Shown here piece after piece: positions 7,018-16,649 of a stretch of 64,000 nt of DNA. Positions within the stretch are counted from its first letter, which is position 1, and each line of letters begins with the position of its first letter. Position numbers and translations under genes: made by a program. Source of the stretch: an uncultured Kordiimonas sp. (GTDB taxonomy: Bacteria; Pseudomonadota; Alphaproteobacteria; Sphingomonadales; Kordiimonadaceae); the NCBI GenBank assembly GCA_947503575.1, contig CANNDZ010000001.1, forward strand, positions 1 to 64,000, in the 5' to 3' direction. The notes under the pieces are model-generated. The model made no database searches. It saw nothing but the letters and a program-made list of their open reading frames with translations, and was not told the origin of the DNA.

Positions 7018-9141
7018 CTAATCCTCGCTAAATACATCATCAATGAGGTCGACCAGATCATTTTCCTTTCTTGGTCGAGACAAGGTGGATTGACGACTCT
7101 GTGGTTCGCGACATTCCAGCTGGATAACGTTGTCAGCAGACTTTTCGGCTTCTCGGTAGCGTTTTTTGTCTGCCTTTCTCTGCGATTTTGACTTTTTAGA
7201 ACTATTGGCCTTCTGACTTTTCCGGGCTTCTGTGACAATAGTGTCGCGACGTTCATGCGCTTCAATATCTGCAACAGTGATCTCATCAATCAGGCGTTTC
7301 TTTTTTTTCCAATCCTGCCAGTAACTGATCTCGGCTGTATGTAGGCCCGATAACGAATTTGATCTTGGCAGCAGCGAGCATTTTTCCAATGGTTCGTCAG
7401 CTCTGGGTCTAATAAACACTATTGAACTATCACCTTCGTCAGAACGGGCCTCAACTTTCCAGCGCCCACTTGCCCTTGCTGTTGTTTGCCAGTGTTCTTT
7501 TTGTGCAGTTTCACATGTATAATAGAGGCCTCGATGTTCTATCCCCATACTTGTCACATCTGCAGTGGCGACATCCATGAGGCTTGCCCTTATTGTAGCT
7601 TCATCTAGCTCGGAAAGTCGGTGCTGATGAAAGGCTAGATGCGCCTTCCAGAAGTTTATTGGGGTGGGTTTTTGATCATGCTCAATCAAGAGCTCACATT
7701 TTGCGAGGTCGTCAAATTGACGCCTGTTATGAGCCAACACATCATCTGCTAAAAGGCTTGCAACTTGATCCAGGGTCAAATTTGCTTCGAACTCAGGATC
7801 ACGCGCGCCACGCTTTTTGGGCTTGCCCAAAGTAGAACCATCAAGCTGGTTAAATAATTTCTTGTCCAATGGGCCAAACCGATTCTCAACGATAGACTTC
7901 ATATCCGCTCGGTAAGGCGGTGCGAACTGCAAATTCAATAGAGGCGTTAAGGCAATCTCAGGCTCTATACCAATCATTTCGCCGCGGTCACATGTAATAG
8001 CGGCAGGAAGATGATGACACGGATAATCACTTTCAGCGATATCGATACCATATCGCTTGTACTGAGACACTTTTGGAAGGAAAGCATTTATTATTGCCTG
8101 CCTTGCTGCCTTCCAACTCGCATAATCCAAAGAGATATAAAACCCAACAATCATTCGGCTCGCGCGGTCAGTGATTGAATAGACTGTCGGACGCCCAATC
8201 TGCTGTTTGGAATTGAAGCGCGACACGAGATGCACGTTCGCGACAGTCGCGTCGATCTCAAAACAACTGCCCGGGACCGGGTCGTTCTGAGATGCAAACC
8301 CCTTTAGGCCTCTCTTGTTGAGGACAAAGTCTCTACTATCACTCTGCTTAACTATTTTCTCGAATTCGGAAACAAGTATTTTGGCCCAATAGTAAAACTG
8401 GTCCTTGGATGGAGCACTTACAACTCTGGAAGAGGCATCAGCAACTTCGACCTCGGTTTTATAGTGTTCAGTAATTGTCTTCTCTCTTACCTCAGCCAAT
8501 GAAAGAGGTTTATTGGTTAGGTAGTGTTTTTTGAGGCCCTTTAGAATTTTCTCTCGATCACTGGCAGTAACATTGCGCCCTTGGGGCATATCGGTACTTG
8601 CCAACAACTTCTTTCTTGGGGCTCCACGCTTTACCTGATTGGGCTCCCTAATTTGGCCAGGTGCTCCACAGTTTGAAAAAGCAGGCAACAGGGCGTTCCT
8701 GGTTTGGCCAAACCGCCAAAACAAATTCAGGATTTTCGTCACCTCCGTATTTGTTCGGTTCAGTCCTCTTGCAAATTCAGTAAAGGCCGCACATTTCTTA
8801 CTACCCGCTATGGCACCCAGCAGGCCTGTAGACTGATAGAATTTCTCAACTACAGAAAGTCGATCATCTCTTATGCGCTTGTGTTTCGAGTCTATTTGAT
8901 CTTCGGTCAAACTGACACGGGCCGGTAACTCAAAAACGCCGAGCCGCATAACCTCAGTTTCGACTAAAGCATCTATTTCACCGATTTCCATAATTTGGGG
9001 ACGGACGAGCTTCTTCTGGTCCGCTAAAAAGAAAACAACAACGGTTTGATGTATTGGGTCTGTGTCTATTACCCTATACAGCCCTCGACCATAACTGCAG
9101 CCCTCTTCTATCTCCCAAACACTGTTACGCGTGACATGCAT
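7018..9141 (-). CDS. tnsB: TnsB DDE transposase
   Basis: 707 aa from the ATG at 9141, close to the 702 aa of Tn7 TnsB. That ATG has GAGAAG seven bases upstream; a TTG at 9207 would add 22 residues without a ribosome site. The catalytic triad of the integrase fold is readable: Asp297 in FEIDAT, Asp385 in ITCDRG, Glu419 in IVENRFG. The spacings (88 and 34) match Tn7 TnsB. TnsB binds the end repeats and cuts and joins the 3' ends. The C-terminal tail is highly basic and fits the TnsC-interacting tail. The expected binding repeats are present at 10001-10064. Confidence 0.95.
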   Translation of the reverse strand: MHVTRNSVWEIEEGCSYGRGLYRVIDTDPIHQTVVVFFLADQKKLVRPQIMEIGEIDALVETEVMRLGVFELPARVSLTEDQIDSKHKRIRDDRLSVVEKFYQSTGLLGAIAGSKKCAAFTEFARGLNRTNTEVTKILNLFWRFGQTRNALLPAFSNCGAPGQIREPNQVKRGAPRKKLLASTDMPQGRNVTASDREKILKGLKKHYLTNKPLSLAEVREKTITEHYKTEVEVADASSRVVSAPSKDQFYYWAKILVSEFEKIVKQSDSRDFVLNKRGLKGFASQNDPVPGSCFEIDATVANVHLVSRFNSKQQIGRPTVYSITDRASRMIVGFYISLDYASWKAARQAIINAFLPKVSQYKRYGIDIAESDYPCHHLPAAITCDRGEMIGIEPEIALTPLLNLQFAPPYRADMKSIVENRFGPLDKKLFNQLDGSTLGKPKKRGARDPEFEANLTLDQVASLLADDVLAHNRRQFDDLAKCELLIEHDQKPTPINFWKAHLAFHQHRLSELDEATIRASLMDVATADVTSMGIEHRGLYYTCETAQKEHWQTTARASGRWKVEARSDEGDSSIVFIRPRADEPLEKCSLLPRSNSLSGLHTAEISYWQDWKKKKRLIDEITVADIEAHERRDTIVTEARKSQKANSSKKSKSQRKADKKRYREAEKSADNVIQLECREPQSRQSTLSRPRKENDLVDLIDDVFSED

Positions 9142-9264
9142 CGGCTGGCTTCTCAAAACACGTATCAATGATTTTGACGACGCCGTTTTCGATGATGGGA
9201 GACTCAAGTGGAACGACCAAATAACCAGAGTGTATTAGAGAGAGTAAGAGGTTTCGAGCTTGAT

Positions 9265-9945
9265 TTACTGTGATTCCACATTGTCGTTCAACCGGTTTAC
9301 ACACTGATCCAATCGAAAAATGCCCGGTGTTATGGCTTTGGATGCTTGCCCCACCAACTCTGGCGTAAGGGTATAGCCTCTACGACGAGGAGCAGATATG
9401 TCAGCTAAATTACTGGCTTGAATGGAAGTTGTTTCATCTCCACAAAACACTCGAAACGGAACTCCAAGAATTGACCACCATTGCCGCTCTATTTCCTGTT
9501 TCTCCATCGTTCTTTTATCGGACAATTGATCTCGCGGTTTCGCACTCACCGCCACGTAGCCCTCGCCGGTGGATGTTAGAACAGTAAGCAAAAAGTCAGT
9601 CGTCATAACATTTTCGACAGATGTGCCTGGAACCATTGGGTGCTTAATCCCAAGTTCTGACGCTATTCTGATAGATAAAATTAGCGGCAGTAAGGGAAAC
9701 TGCTCTCTAATGTCGACGACGCTCGGATCGTGCTCAGCGAAATAGAAAAACTGAGTTTCAACGCTTGAGACGAAATGGTGAGTTCTGGGAGACGTTATAC
9801 CCTTTATTTTGGTGCTGAGACCTGTGCTCTTGACGTCACTAACACGTAGCCATGGCTTGTAGTCAGTCCCCGAGCCTTGCCCGTATCCTTGCCGGATCGC
9901 GCGCTGAAAATCACCATAAGACTTGAGTTCTCTACCCTTTGCCAT
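9265..9945 (-). CDS. tnsA: TnsA endonuclease subunit of the transposase
   Basis: 226 aa from the ATG at 9945, which has a G-rich ribosome site just upstream. The active site of the restriction-enzyme-like fold is visible: Glu63 in SVETQFF (also residue 63 in Tn7 TnsA), Asp117 in TTDFLL and Lys136 in VAVSAKP. TnsA cuts the 5' ends of the transposon while TnsB cuts the 3' ends, giving cut-and-paste movement. It is the first gene of the leftward tnsABCD operon and lies 126 bp inside the transposon end, as in Tn7. It is somewhat shorter than the 273-aa Tn7 protein, mainly at the C-terminus. Confidence 0.93.
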   Translation of the reverse strand: MAKGRELKSYGDFQRAIRQGYGQGSGTDYKPWLRVSDVKSTGLSTKIKGITSPRTHHFVSSVETQFFYFAEHDPSVVDIREQFPLLPLILSIRIASELGIKHPMVPGTSVENVMTTDFLLTVLTSTGEGYVAVSAKPRDQLSDKRTMEKQEIERQWWSILGVPFRVFCGDETTSIQASNLADISAPRRRGYTLTPELVGQASKAITPGIFRLDQCVNRLNDNVESQ

Positions 9946-10000
9946 TTTGGCCCCCCAAAGGCCTCGTGGATCCATTAATACCACATATAGTAGAATTTTT

Positions 10001-10064
10001 CGAGTCTATTCCAAATTTTGTGGAAAGTTTTCCAACTTTATTCCGTTTTTTCCGACTTTATTCC
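10001..10064. repeat. TnsB-binding-site-like repeats at the transposon right end
   Basis: Three related copies lie between tnsA and the terminus: CGAGTCTATTCC (10001-10012), CCAACTTTATTCC (10032-10044) and CCGACTTTATTCC (10052-10064). Read inward they are GGAATAAAGT(C/T)GG and GGAATAGACTCG. The core AATAAAGTC is the same as in the TnsB sites I recall for the Tn7 right end. The two outer copies are 20 bp apart. Confidence 0.85.
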
Positions 10065-10073
10065 CACTTAACA
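10054..10073 (-). other. Transposon right terminus
   Basis: Read inward this is TGTTAAGTGGGAATAAAGTC, against TGTGGGCGGACAATAAAGTC for Tn7 as I recall it. Both have TGT followed by 8 bases and then AATAAAGTC. The last transposon base is 10073. The next five bases, CTTGC (10074-10078), should be one copy of the 5-bp target duplication; the other copy was not found in the window. Confidence 0.85.
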
Positions 10074-11266
10074 CTTGCTACCGCAATACCCGCCGCATAC
10101 CCGCTGGCCCACGCCCATTGGAAGTTATATCCACCAAGCCATCCGGTAACATCAACGCACTCACCGATGAAATACAGGCCCGGCACTGAGACGGCTTCCA
10201 TGGTTTTGGACGACAAGTCTGCAGTTGAAACGCCTCCCTTGGCAACCTCGGCTTTGGCCAAGCCCTCGCTGCCGGTCGGGTGTAACCGCCATTCAGATAA
10301 GCGCTCCGCAAGTCTATCCAGTGTTTTGTTAGACAGCTCAGCTATTTTGCCCGGGTACTCGTCAGCAATCTGGTCCGCTAATCGATCAGGTAGCTTGGTT
10401 GACAGCACTGTTTTGACACTAGATGACCCGGCAGTATCGCGGCAACCCCGCAGCCACATGGCTGCGCTGTTTTCTTCAGGTAGAAGATCAATCGCAATAT
10501 GGTCACCTTCCGTCCAGTAGGATGAAATTTGCAGGATTGCCGGGCCACTAAGGCCACGATGAGTAAACAGAATGTTTTCACGAAATACAGGAAAGTTTGC
10601 CCGTTCCGCCACATTGACTCGGCTGTCTGCTGCTACACCAGCCAGTTTTTTCATGTTTTCAACCGTTGCCGGATCAAACACCAGGGGCACCAGCGCTGGT
10701 TTTGGTTCAACCAATGCAAGACCAAATTGGCGCGCAATACGGTACCCGAAATCTGTTGCCCCCATTTTCGGGATGGAAACGCCACCACTTGCAATAACAA
10801 GTTTTGGGGTTTGCCACGATGTTTCACTGGATTGAACCCTGTAACACTGCCCGACTTTGTCTATTTTGATACCATCTATGCCGGTCAGGAGGGTGACAGA
10901 AACTTTGGCGCATTCATCAAGCAACACCTTGAGGATCGCTTTAGCTCCCTGATCGCAAAAAAGCTGACCCAGGGTTTTTTCATGCCACGACAGCCCATGC
11001 GTAGCCAAAAGATCCATAAAGTCCCATGGGGTATACCGGCTCAATGCTGACTTTGCGAAATGCGGGTTGTCGCTAATGTAAGCAGCCGGGGTGACATCTT
11101 GATTCGTAAAGTTGCATCGACCACCGCCAGAAATAAGTATTTTTGCACCTGGTTTTTTATTTCGTTCCAGTAACAAAACCTTTTTGCCGTTTTGCCCAGC
11201 CGTCATGGCGCACATCAGCCCAGCTGCGCCAGCTCCAATTATTATGACATCGTAATTATCTGTCAT
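10058..11266 (-). CDS. yhiN: YhiN/HI0933-family FAD-dependent oxidoreductase; transposon attachment gene
   Basis: 402 aa from the ATG at 11266 (AGGTG upstream). The N-terminus has the dinucleotide-binding motif IIGAGAAGL followed by the family stretch GGGRCNFTN, and the C-terminus has GYNFQWAWASGY, diagnostic of the HI0933-like flavoproteins. The cellular substrate of this family is not settled. The transposon end lies within the last codons: the final residues Val-Lys-Trp-Glu, part of the Ser codon, and the TAA are transposon DNA. The native C-terminus has therefore been replaced, but the recognisable fold is intact. I recall yhiN being reported as a home site of one Tn7-like group. Confidence 0.88.
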   Translation of the reverse strand: MTDNYDVIIIGAGAAGLMCAMTAGQNGKKVLLLERNKKPGAKILISGGGRCNFTNQDVTPAAYISDNPHFAKSALSRYTPWDFMDLLATHGLSWHEKTLGQLFCDQGAKAILKVLLDECAKVSVTLLTGIDGIKIDKVGQCYRVQSSETSWQTPKLVIASGGVSIPKMGATDFGYRIARQFGLALVEPKPALVPLVFDPATVENMKKLAGVAADSRVNVAERANFPVFRENILFTHRGLSGPAILQISSYWTEGDHIAIDLLPEENSAAMWLRGCRDTAGSSSVKTVLSTKLPDRLADQIADEYPGKIAELSNKTLDRLAERLSEWRLHPTGSEGLAKAEVAKGGVSTADLSSKTMEAVSVPGLYFIGECVDVTGWLGGYNFQWAWASGYAAGIAVASVKWE

Positions 11267-11544
11267 TGTCTGAACACCTGAACGCACCTTGTTCTAGTTG
11301 GGGCCTGTGGATCGTTTATAAATCAATATGTTATGCCTATAGCACTCTCGTGCGGTGAATGCTGAAATAATCCCCATGACGTCCAAATCATTCCGCCATC
11401 CCGCTATATGGCTGCGTTGTTTGATGCCGAGAAAAGCAAATTCCTGCCTGCTTTTAAGATTCGTTAACCCCACTGTGCGATAAACCACTTCTATTCACCC
11501 GAATCTGCTCAACCGTGTTTTAAGTTATACAGAGGAAAATATCG

Positions 11545-13818
11545 ATGTCTGCCAACCTTGGGGGTCCAGCCGTCCGCCTTTTCAGCATCCGCAACCTGCT
11601 GCTCGCTGTTACCACTATCTTAACGGTGTCCGTGATCGGATTGAGCATGTCACAGATGTTCACAGCATCCGACACAAAAGCTCGGGCAGAGCGAGCGGCG
11701 GTCGTCAACGACGTTATCGACAGCTTAACACAATTTAAATTGGCTCTCGCGGGTGAACGCCTTTTCACCGGAACCTCTTACGGTTTTGAAAGCGGTGTTC
11801 CAGATTTCTTTACGACGCAAGTCATGATCAACAGATCGACAGTTGAAGATGCCTATGAGCTCGTCTCACAGGGGCTGGCGGAACTGGAATTGGATGATGA
11901 GGGCACTGCAGCGGCACGGTTTAACGCTGTGGTAAAGGGCTTCAATGCTCAAAAAGCCGAGCTTGCAAAACGATACCAGGAATATAGAGACAACATCGAG
12001 GTTGTCGACGCAGACATGCAGTCCTTCGGCCGCGGAAGTAGAGGCGGCCCCGACACACTGAACGGGGGCACTGTACGTCAATCGATCAACGAACTGATCG
12101 ACTCAGCGGCGATGATCCGCAACCAGATAGAAGCAAGTTATGATTTCGGTGATGACCGTATCGGTACTGTGAACAGATTAAAAACCCAGCTTTGGATCAT
12201 GTTTGAATATGCCAGCCGGACGGCCTCTGATCTGGGTGAAAATGTTGCCGCACTAGAAGCAATCGACGAATTCTCCATCAGCCGCGTAGACCAAAACGGG
12301 GGTCGCACACTGGCAGCATGGGATCAAGTTCAGAGCTTTGCAAATTCGACGACAGCTACTCCGGAAATGGCTAGGCAGATAGTAGAAATTAAGCAGAAAT
12401 TCATCGAAGGCTTGGCGACCGAGCAATTCAATTTGATCGATGACAGCATTGAGTATGAAGATGAGGACTTCGTAACTTATCGGTATACGGCACAGCAATG
12501 GGTAGAACTTGCCCGCGATGGATCAACACCTGTCGACATGATGACCAGCTATGCCAACGAATTGGCAACCCGACTAAACCAAGATGCCGTCTCGAATGCC
12601 AATGCATCTGTGGTGTCTGCATGGGTCTTGATCATCCTGTCCTTTGGTGTCGGTGGCCTCGCTTTCTGGATTGTGTTGATGCGCGTTGTTCGCCCTGTTA
12701 ACGCGCTATCAGATACAATGATGGTACTTGCCGACGGTAACCTGGAGGTTGAAATCCCGAATGCTGAACGCGATGACGAAGTTGGCGATATGGCCAAGTC
12801 CGTGCAGATCTTTAAAGACAATGCATTAGAGCGGCGCAGACTCGAAATAGAACAGCGTGAAAACGAAGAGCGCGCCCGCGAACGCGAAGAAGAAGCAGAA
12901 CGCTTGAAGCGGGAAGAAGAAGAAAAACGTCGCCTGGATGAGGAAACACGAGAAGAAAACGCCAGGCAAGAACGCCGTAAGGCAATGCTGGAACTGGCAG
13001 ACAAGTTTGAAGCTTCAGTTATGGAGCTGGTGGAAGGCGTTTCTAACTCGGCCTTTGCCATGGAAAGCGCGGCGAAGGGTATGTCGCTGACAGCGGCTGA
13101 CACATCTGAAAAATCGGATGTTGTTTCCAGTGCAGCGCAGCAAGCAAGCTCAAACGCCCAAATGGTGGCTAGTGCCGCTGAAGAGCTCTCAAGCTCTGTT
13201 CGTGAAATAACCGGCCAAACCAATCAGTCCAGTGCAGCGGCCCGCGATGCCGTTACCCGCACCGTGAATGCCGCAAACGATGTGGCAGTCCTGGAAGATG
13301 CCGGACAGAAAATTGGCAGTGTCGTCAAGCTTATCAATGACATTGCAGAGCAAACCAACTTGCTGGCCCTTAACGCAACGATTGAGGCAGCACGAGCAGG
13401 TGATGCCGGCAAAGGATTTGCCGTTGTCGCCAGCGAAGTTAAATCTCTCGCTAACCAGACAGCAAACGCTACACAGGAAATCAGCGAACAGGTTGCCGGC
13501 ATGCAACAAGCAACCAGCCTGGCCGTTGCCGCAATGGATGAGATCAAGGGCATTATCGGCGACATTGAAGCAACATCTGTTTCAATCGCATCCGCCGTAG
13601 AAGAGCAGGATGCCTCAACTCAGGAAATTGCCCGCAATGTTGCAGAAGTTTCCGCTGGTACAGAGGAAGTTACCTCTAATATTCATGCGGTAAACGAGGG
13701 GGCGACAACAACCGGCTCCTCAGCAACACAAGTTCTGTCAGCAGCACAGCTGTTGACCCAACAATCCGATGATCTGCGCAGTCAGGTGGAAGATTTCCTG
13801 AAAACAATCCGCGCTTAA
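11545..13818 (+). CDS. Methyl-accepting chemotaxis protein
   Basis: 757 aa. A first membrane span is at about residues 17-36, then a large periplasmic sensor of about 320 residues of unrecognised type, a second span at about 357-378, a HAMP domain to about 432, and a cytoplasmic signalling hairpin with the conserved tip [19 protein letters not shown] near residue 605. Between HAMP and the signalling helices is a very charged Glu/Arg helix at about residues 430-482 that extends the coiled coil. It would report to CheW/CheA. AGAGGA precedes the ATG. It is a lone gene with its own terminator and no chemotaxis genes beside it. Confidence 0.93.
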   Translation: MSANLGGPAVRLFSIRNLLLAVTTILTVSVIGLSMSQMFTASDTKARAERAAVVNDVIDSLTQFKLALAGERLFTGTSYGFESGVPDFFTTQVMINRSTVEDAYELVSQGLAELELDDEGTAAARFNAVVKGFNAQKAELAKRYQEYRDNIEVVDADMQSFGRGSRGGPDTLNGGTVRQSINELIDSAAMIRNQIEASYDFGDDRIGTVNRLKTQLWIMFEYASRTASDLGENVAALEAIDEFSISRVDQNGGRTLAAWDQVQSFANSTTATPEMARQIVEIKQKFIEGLATEQFNLIDDSIEYEDEDFVTYRYTAQQWVELARDGSTPVDMMTSYANELATRLNQDAVSNANASVVSAWVLIILSFGVGGLAFWIVLMRVVRPVNALSDTMMVLADGNLEVEIPNAERDDEVGDMAKSVQIFKDNALERRRLEIEQRENEERAREREEEAERLKREEEEKRRLDEETREENARQERRKAMLELADKFEASVMELVEGVSNSAFAMESAAKGMSLTAADTSEKSDVVSSAAQQASSNAQMVASAAEELSSSVREITGQTNQSSAAARDAVTRTVNAANDVAVLEDAGQKIGSVVKLINDIAEQTNLLALNATIEAARAGDAGKGFAVVASEVKSLANQTANATQEISEQVAGMQQATSLAVAAMDEIKGIIGDIEATSVSIASAVEEQDASTQEIARNVAEVSAGTEEVTSNIHAVNEGATTTGSSATQVLSAAQLLTQQSDDLRSQVEDFLKTIRA

Positions 13819-13837
13819 TTTATTCAAGATAGTCTGG

Positions 13838-13864
13838 AAAAGGGGCCAAATTAGCCCCTTTTTT
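13838..13864 (+). terminator. Rho-independent terminator after the chemoreceptor gene
   Basis: Stem AAAAGGGGC / GCCCCTTTT with loop CAAATTA, ending in a T run, 20 bases after the stop codon. Confidence 0.85.
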
Positions 13865-14003
13865 ATCGACGTGTTACCAAGGGTGTCCGCGCACTTTGCA
13901 GCATCTGGCCGTGGGAATTAACGCTTGCGTCAAAGGATTTGATAGCTATAGTTCGGCGCGCAGCGAGCAGTAGGCTAAACGCCACTGACTTGCAGCATTA
14001 TAA

Positions 14004-14093
14004 GGAGTCGTGGCCGAGTGGTTTAAGGCGCACGCCTGGAAAGCGTGTTGGGTGGCAACGCCCTCGAGGGTTCGAATCCCTCCGACTCCGCCA
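14004..14093 (+). tRNA. tRNA-Ser (anticodon GGA)
   Basis: The acceptor stem GGAGTCG pairs with CGACTCC, the anticodon loop CTGGAAA gives anticodon GGA (14038-14040), and a long class II variable arm (about 14046-14066) and the T loop TTCGAAT are present. CCA is encoded. It reads UCC/UCU serine codons. No integrase gene or duplicated tRNA 3' end is seen nearby. Confidence 0.97.
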
Positions 14094-14109
14094 TTTCCCT
14101 AAGACTGTT

Positions 14110-14135
14110 AAAAAACTAAATGCGCCAGTTTTTTT
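14110..14135 (+). terminator. Probable terminator after tRNA-Ser
   Basis: AAAAAACT and AGTTTTTTT form an A/T-rich stem around a 9-base loop. Because it has A and T runs on either side it could also serve the leftward bchJ transcript. Confidence 0.5.
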
Positions 14136-14171
14136 AGACTGGGGTTTTGGCTGTCTTGCAGTGCATATGCA

Positions 14172-14897
14172 CTAAGCGCTTGATGGCATATCCGCTATGT
14201 CATTGTACCTACAAAGCATGCACGAAAATGGGCGGCCGGACGGCTGGGGGCATACCGTCCGCGGCAATGCAGTGCCAAACTCCACAGGAAAACGCATTTT
14301 CGGTGGTGCGGGCGCTTTAGGTGTCACATTGCTGGCACATTGGCATTCTACCTCGGTTTTTGGACACACGATACGCTGGAACAACTGTAGGAAAACAGCG
14401 CGGTGCCAGCACCCATCTGGCATTACCAGTGGGTTATTTTCAATCCAGATTGTCGGTGGTTTATCAAATTCAAGGCCGCAGTGTCCGGAACCAACGAACG
14501 TCCATGCATTCTTCTCAATTGCTTTCATCAAGAAGCGCCCTGCAAACCTTGGTGGCAAAAGCCTGAAGGCCTTTACCACCAGTTTTGGAATGCGGTTGGC
14601 AATAATATAATTTGCCGTCAACTTTCCCGCCTCCTCGGCGATGCGCCTGGCCTGTGCCAGCGGTAAATGCGCAAAAAGCGTGGCAAAAAGCGCTTGCGGA
14701 ATTGCCTCGTCAATCATCGTATCAGGCAGGTTATGGAACAGAGACTGGTGGCCAGCCAGCTCAAAGAGATGTTCCGCAGCTTGTGCACCCACATCTGTAA
14801 TGAGCGCTTCACGCAATTGAATGACAGAGTTTGGCCCAATCAGGCCAAGCTGTTGCCCCGCCTGCCCGGCATTGATTCTGTTAGGCAAGCCCGTCAT
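14172..14897 (-). CDS. bchJ: BchJ-type V4R-domain protein (bacteriochlorophyll biosynthesis)
   Basis: 241 aa. The order N-terminal helical region, then a V4R-like alpha/beta domain with a Cys-rich end (the stretches MEKNAWTFVGSG-like and FLQLFQRIVCP) corresponds to BchJ. BchJ was first called the 4-vinyl reductase; later work assigned vinyl reduction to BciA/BciB and suggested BchJ handles or delivers Mg-porphyrin intermediates. The start codon overlaps the bchE stop (TAATG), so the two are translationally coupled, as in known bchE-bchJ pairs. The C-terminal tail after about residue 215 is not conserved as far as I can tell. The identification leans partly on the adjacent, unmistakable bchE. 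Confidence 0.8.
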   Translation of the reverse strand: MTGLPNRINAGQAGQQLGLIGPNSVIQLREALITDVGAQAAEHLFELAGHQSLFHNLPDTMIDEAIPQALFATLFAHLPLAQARRIAEEAGKLTANYIIANRIPKLVVKAFRLLPPRFAGRFLMKAIEKNAWTFVGSGHCGLEFDKPPTIWIENNPLVMPDGCWHRAVFLQLFQRIVCPKTEVECQCASNVTPKAPAPPKMRFPVEFGTALPRTVCPQPSGRPFSCMLCRYNDIADMPSSA

Positions 14898-16525
14898 TAG
14901 ACAGTTTCAGTCATTTGCTGCGTGCCACCACCACACGCCACTGCAGCTTCGGCTGCGGCAGGTTCGATGGTATCAGCGTCGGCCTTGCGACCTTTTTCTG
15001 CGGCAGCAATCCAGTCGCTGGTGTCCGCCGGTTTAAAACTACGCGTTCGATCAAAGTTGAAGTTGACGCCTTCTTTTGACTGAGGCCCCCAATAGTTGAC
15101 CTTGCCAAGGTCGTAGAATTTACGCTGGAACCCAGCCTTAAGAAACGCCTTCAAACACCCAAGCAGATATCGCCGCCGGAAGCCTGAACCTCGCCAAGGA
15201 TAATGGAACAGGGCCTTTCGGCTATAGAACCGGCGGTAGTTATTCATTACGCGGTCCAGCAATTCACTGCGTTCCATCGCCTCTGGCTTCATGATGGGAG
15301 TAACAAAATTGTATTTTTCAAAGTCAAATATCTCAACTTTGTCACCTAAGTCCTGAAACAGCTTGGAAAACGGCCAGGGTGTATACATGGCCCAATTGGC
15401 AAGGTCGGGTTGCCAGTCCCATGCCATGCGGTAGGTTTCTTCCAGCGTTTCCGCTGTTTCATTCTCGAGGCCAACGATAAACTGGGCCTCAACAAAAATA
15501 TCAGCCTCCCGCAACAGTTGGATAGCGCGGCGATTATCTTCGACCTTGGTTTCTTTGTTAAACAGGTTCAGCTTGAGCTGAGCGGCGGCTTCTGTGCCAA
15601 GCGAGACATGCACCAAACCGGCCTTGCGGTAGAAGGGCAAAAGTTCTTCATCCCGCAAAATATCCGTAACACGTGTGTTGATGCCCCACTTGATTTTATC
15701 TGGTAGGTCGCGGGCGATCAGTTCCTCACAAAAGGCGATAAACTTCTTGCGGTTAATGGTGGGTTCCTCATCCGCAAGAATGAAAAAGCCAACATCATGC
15801 TCGTTAACCAGGCGTTCGATTTCATCGACCACTTTTTTCGGGTCGCGGATGCGGTAGTCACGCCAGAATTTCCATTGCGAACAGAAAGAACACGTGAAGG
15901 GGCACCCCCGCGCCATATTGGGAATGGCAACGCGCACACCAAGCGGGACGTAAATGTATTTTTCCCACTCCAGAATGGACCAATCGGGCTCAATCGCGTC
16001 AATATCCTTTACCGTCGGTGCCGCTTTGTTCGCGACGATCTTGGATCCGTCTTCGCCGTCCTGGATATAGGCAAGACCTTCAATCAACGCCCTGTTTTTA
16101 GGCCACGCGCCGCGGTCGATAGTTGTGACCAGCTCAGTGAAAATTTCTTCCCCTTCACCGCGCACGACCACATCTATCCAGGGCGCTTCCGTCAGCACCT
16201 GTTGATACATAAAGGTAGCATGGATGCCACCAAGGACCCTTATGGCCCCGGGCACAACACCTTTGGCGATTTTAAGGATTGCTTCGGCGCGGTATATCGA
16301 CGGGGTAATGGCGGTTGTTGCAACAATGTCCGGCTTGAGGTCCGACAAGCGTGTGCGAATGTCATCATCTGTCAGATGGTTGGTCATGGCATCAATGAAA
16401 TGAACATCATTGAAACCTGACCGCTTCAGGTGCCCGGTTAGATAGGCCACCCATGCCGGGGGCCAGCTTCCAGCAATTTCAGCTCCGCCCGAGTGATAAT
16501 TAGGATGAATAAATACAATACGCAC
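14897..16525 (-). CDS. bchE: Mg-protoporphyrin IX monomethyl ester anaerobic oxidative cyclase
   Basis: 542 aa with a GTG start preceded by AAGGATAAGG. The N-terminus [19 protein letters not shown] begins the B12-binding domain exactly as in BchE of purple bacteria. The radical-SAM cluster motif CPFTCSFC is at about residues 209-216, and the later stretch [12 protein letters not shown] is also family-specific. BchE forms the fifth (E) ring of bacteriochlorophyll without oxygen, using cobalamin, SAM and a 4Fe-4S cluster. It is followed by the overlapping bchJ. No other photosynthesis gene is in the window; upstream on the same strand are polysaccharide export genes. It could be an outlying part of a photosynthetic gene set or a remnant. 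Confidence 0.93.
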   Translation of the reverse strand: MRIVFIHPNYHSGGAEIAGSWPPAWVAYLTGHLKRSGFNDVHFIDAMTNHLTDDDIRTRLSDLKPDIVATTAITPSIYRAEAILKIAKGVVPGAIRVLGGIHATFMYQQVLTEAPWIDVVVRGEGEEIFTELVTTIDRGAWPKNRALIEGLAYIQDGEDGSKIVANKAAPTVKDIDAIEPDWSILEWEKYIYVPLGVRVAIPNMARGCPFTCSFCSQWKFWRDYRIRDPKKVVDEIERLVNEHDVGFFILADEEPTINRKKFIAFCEELIARDLPDKIKWGINTRVTDILRDEELLPFYRKAGLVHVSLGTEAAAQLKLNLFNKETKVEDNRRAIQLLREADIFVEAQFIVGLENETAETLEETYRMAWDWQPDLANWAMYTPWPFSKLFQDLGDKVEIFDFEKYNFVTPIMKPEAMERSELLDRVMNNYRRFYSRKALFHYPWRGSGFRRRYLLGCLKAFLKAGFQRKFYDLGKVNYWGPQSKEGVNFNFDRTRSFKPADTSDWIAAAEKGRKADADTIEPAAAEAAVACGGGTQQMTETV

Positions 16526-16649
16526 GACCTTATCCTTTCGCTAAGTCGTACGAAGTTTACGAAAAAGTATGTCTAACACAGTTGACGATTATCAAGGATT
16601 GGCAGAATCTGGACGTTTGTGAACGCCCATGAATTAAATAAGAATGTGT

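Larger units (their letters stand above)
1..10073. mobile_element. Tn7-like transposon, tns-side portion; left end outside or not recognised
   Basis: The segment holds tnsA, tnsB, tnsC and a TniQ/TnsD gene in one leftward operon, a second TniQ gene, and a recognisable right end at 10073 inside the 3' end of a yhiN-family gene. The right end carries three TnsB-site-like repeats whose core matches the Tn7 ends. The region is visibly more AT-rich than the genes to its right. No left end was found: I searched 1-3878 by eye for a TGT terminus with AATAAAGT-like sites, and for CTTGC (the expected 5-bp duplication) next to TGT. The left boundary given is therefore the window edge, and the NRPS gene at 1-1020 is only presumed cargo. 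The minimum secure extent is 2740-10073. Confidence 0.75.

Noticed and set aside
1-10073. CRISPR array or Cas genes linked to the second TniQ
   Set aside because: No series of direct repeats with spacers and no Cas-like protein were seen in the window.
11294-11488. 64-aa reading frame on the minus strand just upstream of yhiN
   Set aside because: No ribosome site, no recognisable protein features, and it fills the promoter region of yhiN.
12549-13223. Long Ser-rich reading frame antisense to the chemoreceptor
   Set aside because: It is the mirror of Glu/Ala-rich coding sequence on the plus strand, with low-complexity Ser/Arg content and no start signals.
14004-14171. tRNA-Ser as an integration site of a second island
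   Set aside because: No integrase gene and no repeated copy of the tRNA 3' end nearby; the neighbours look resident.
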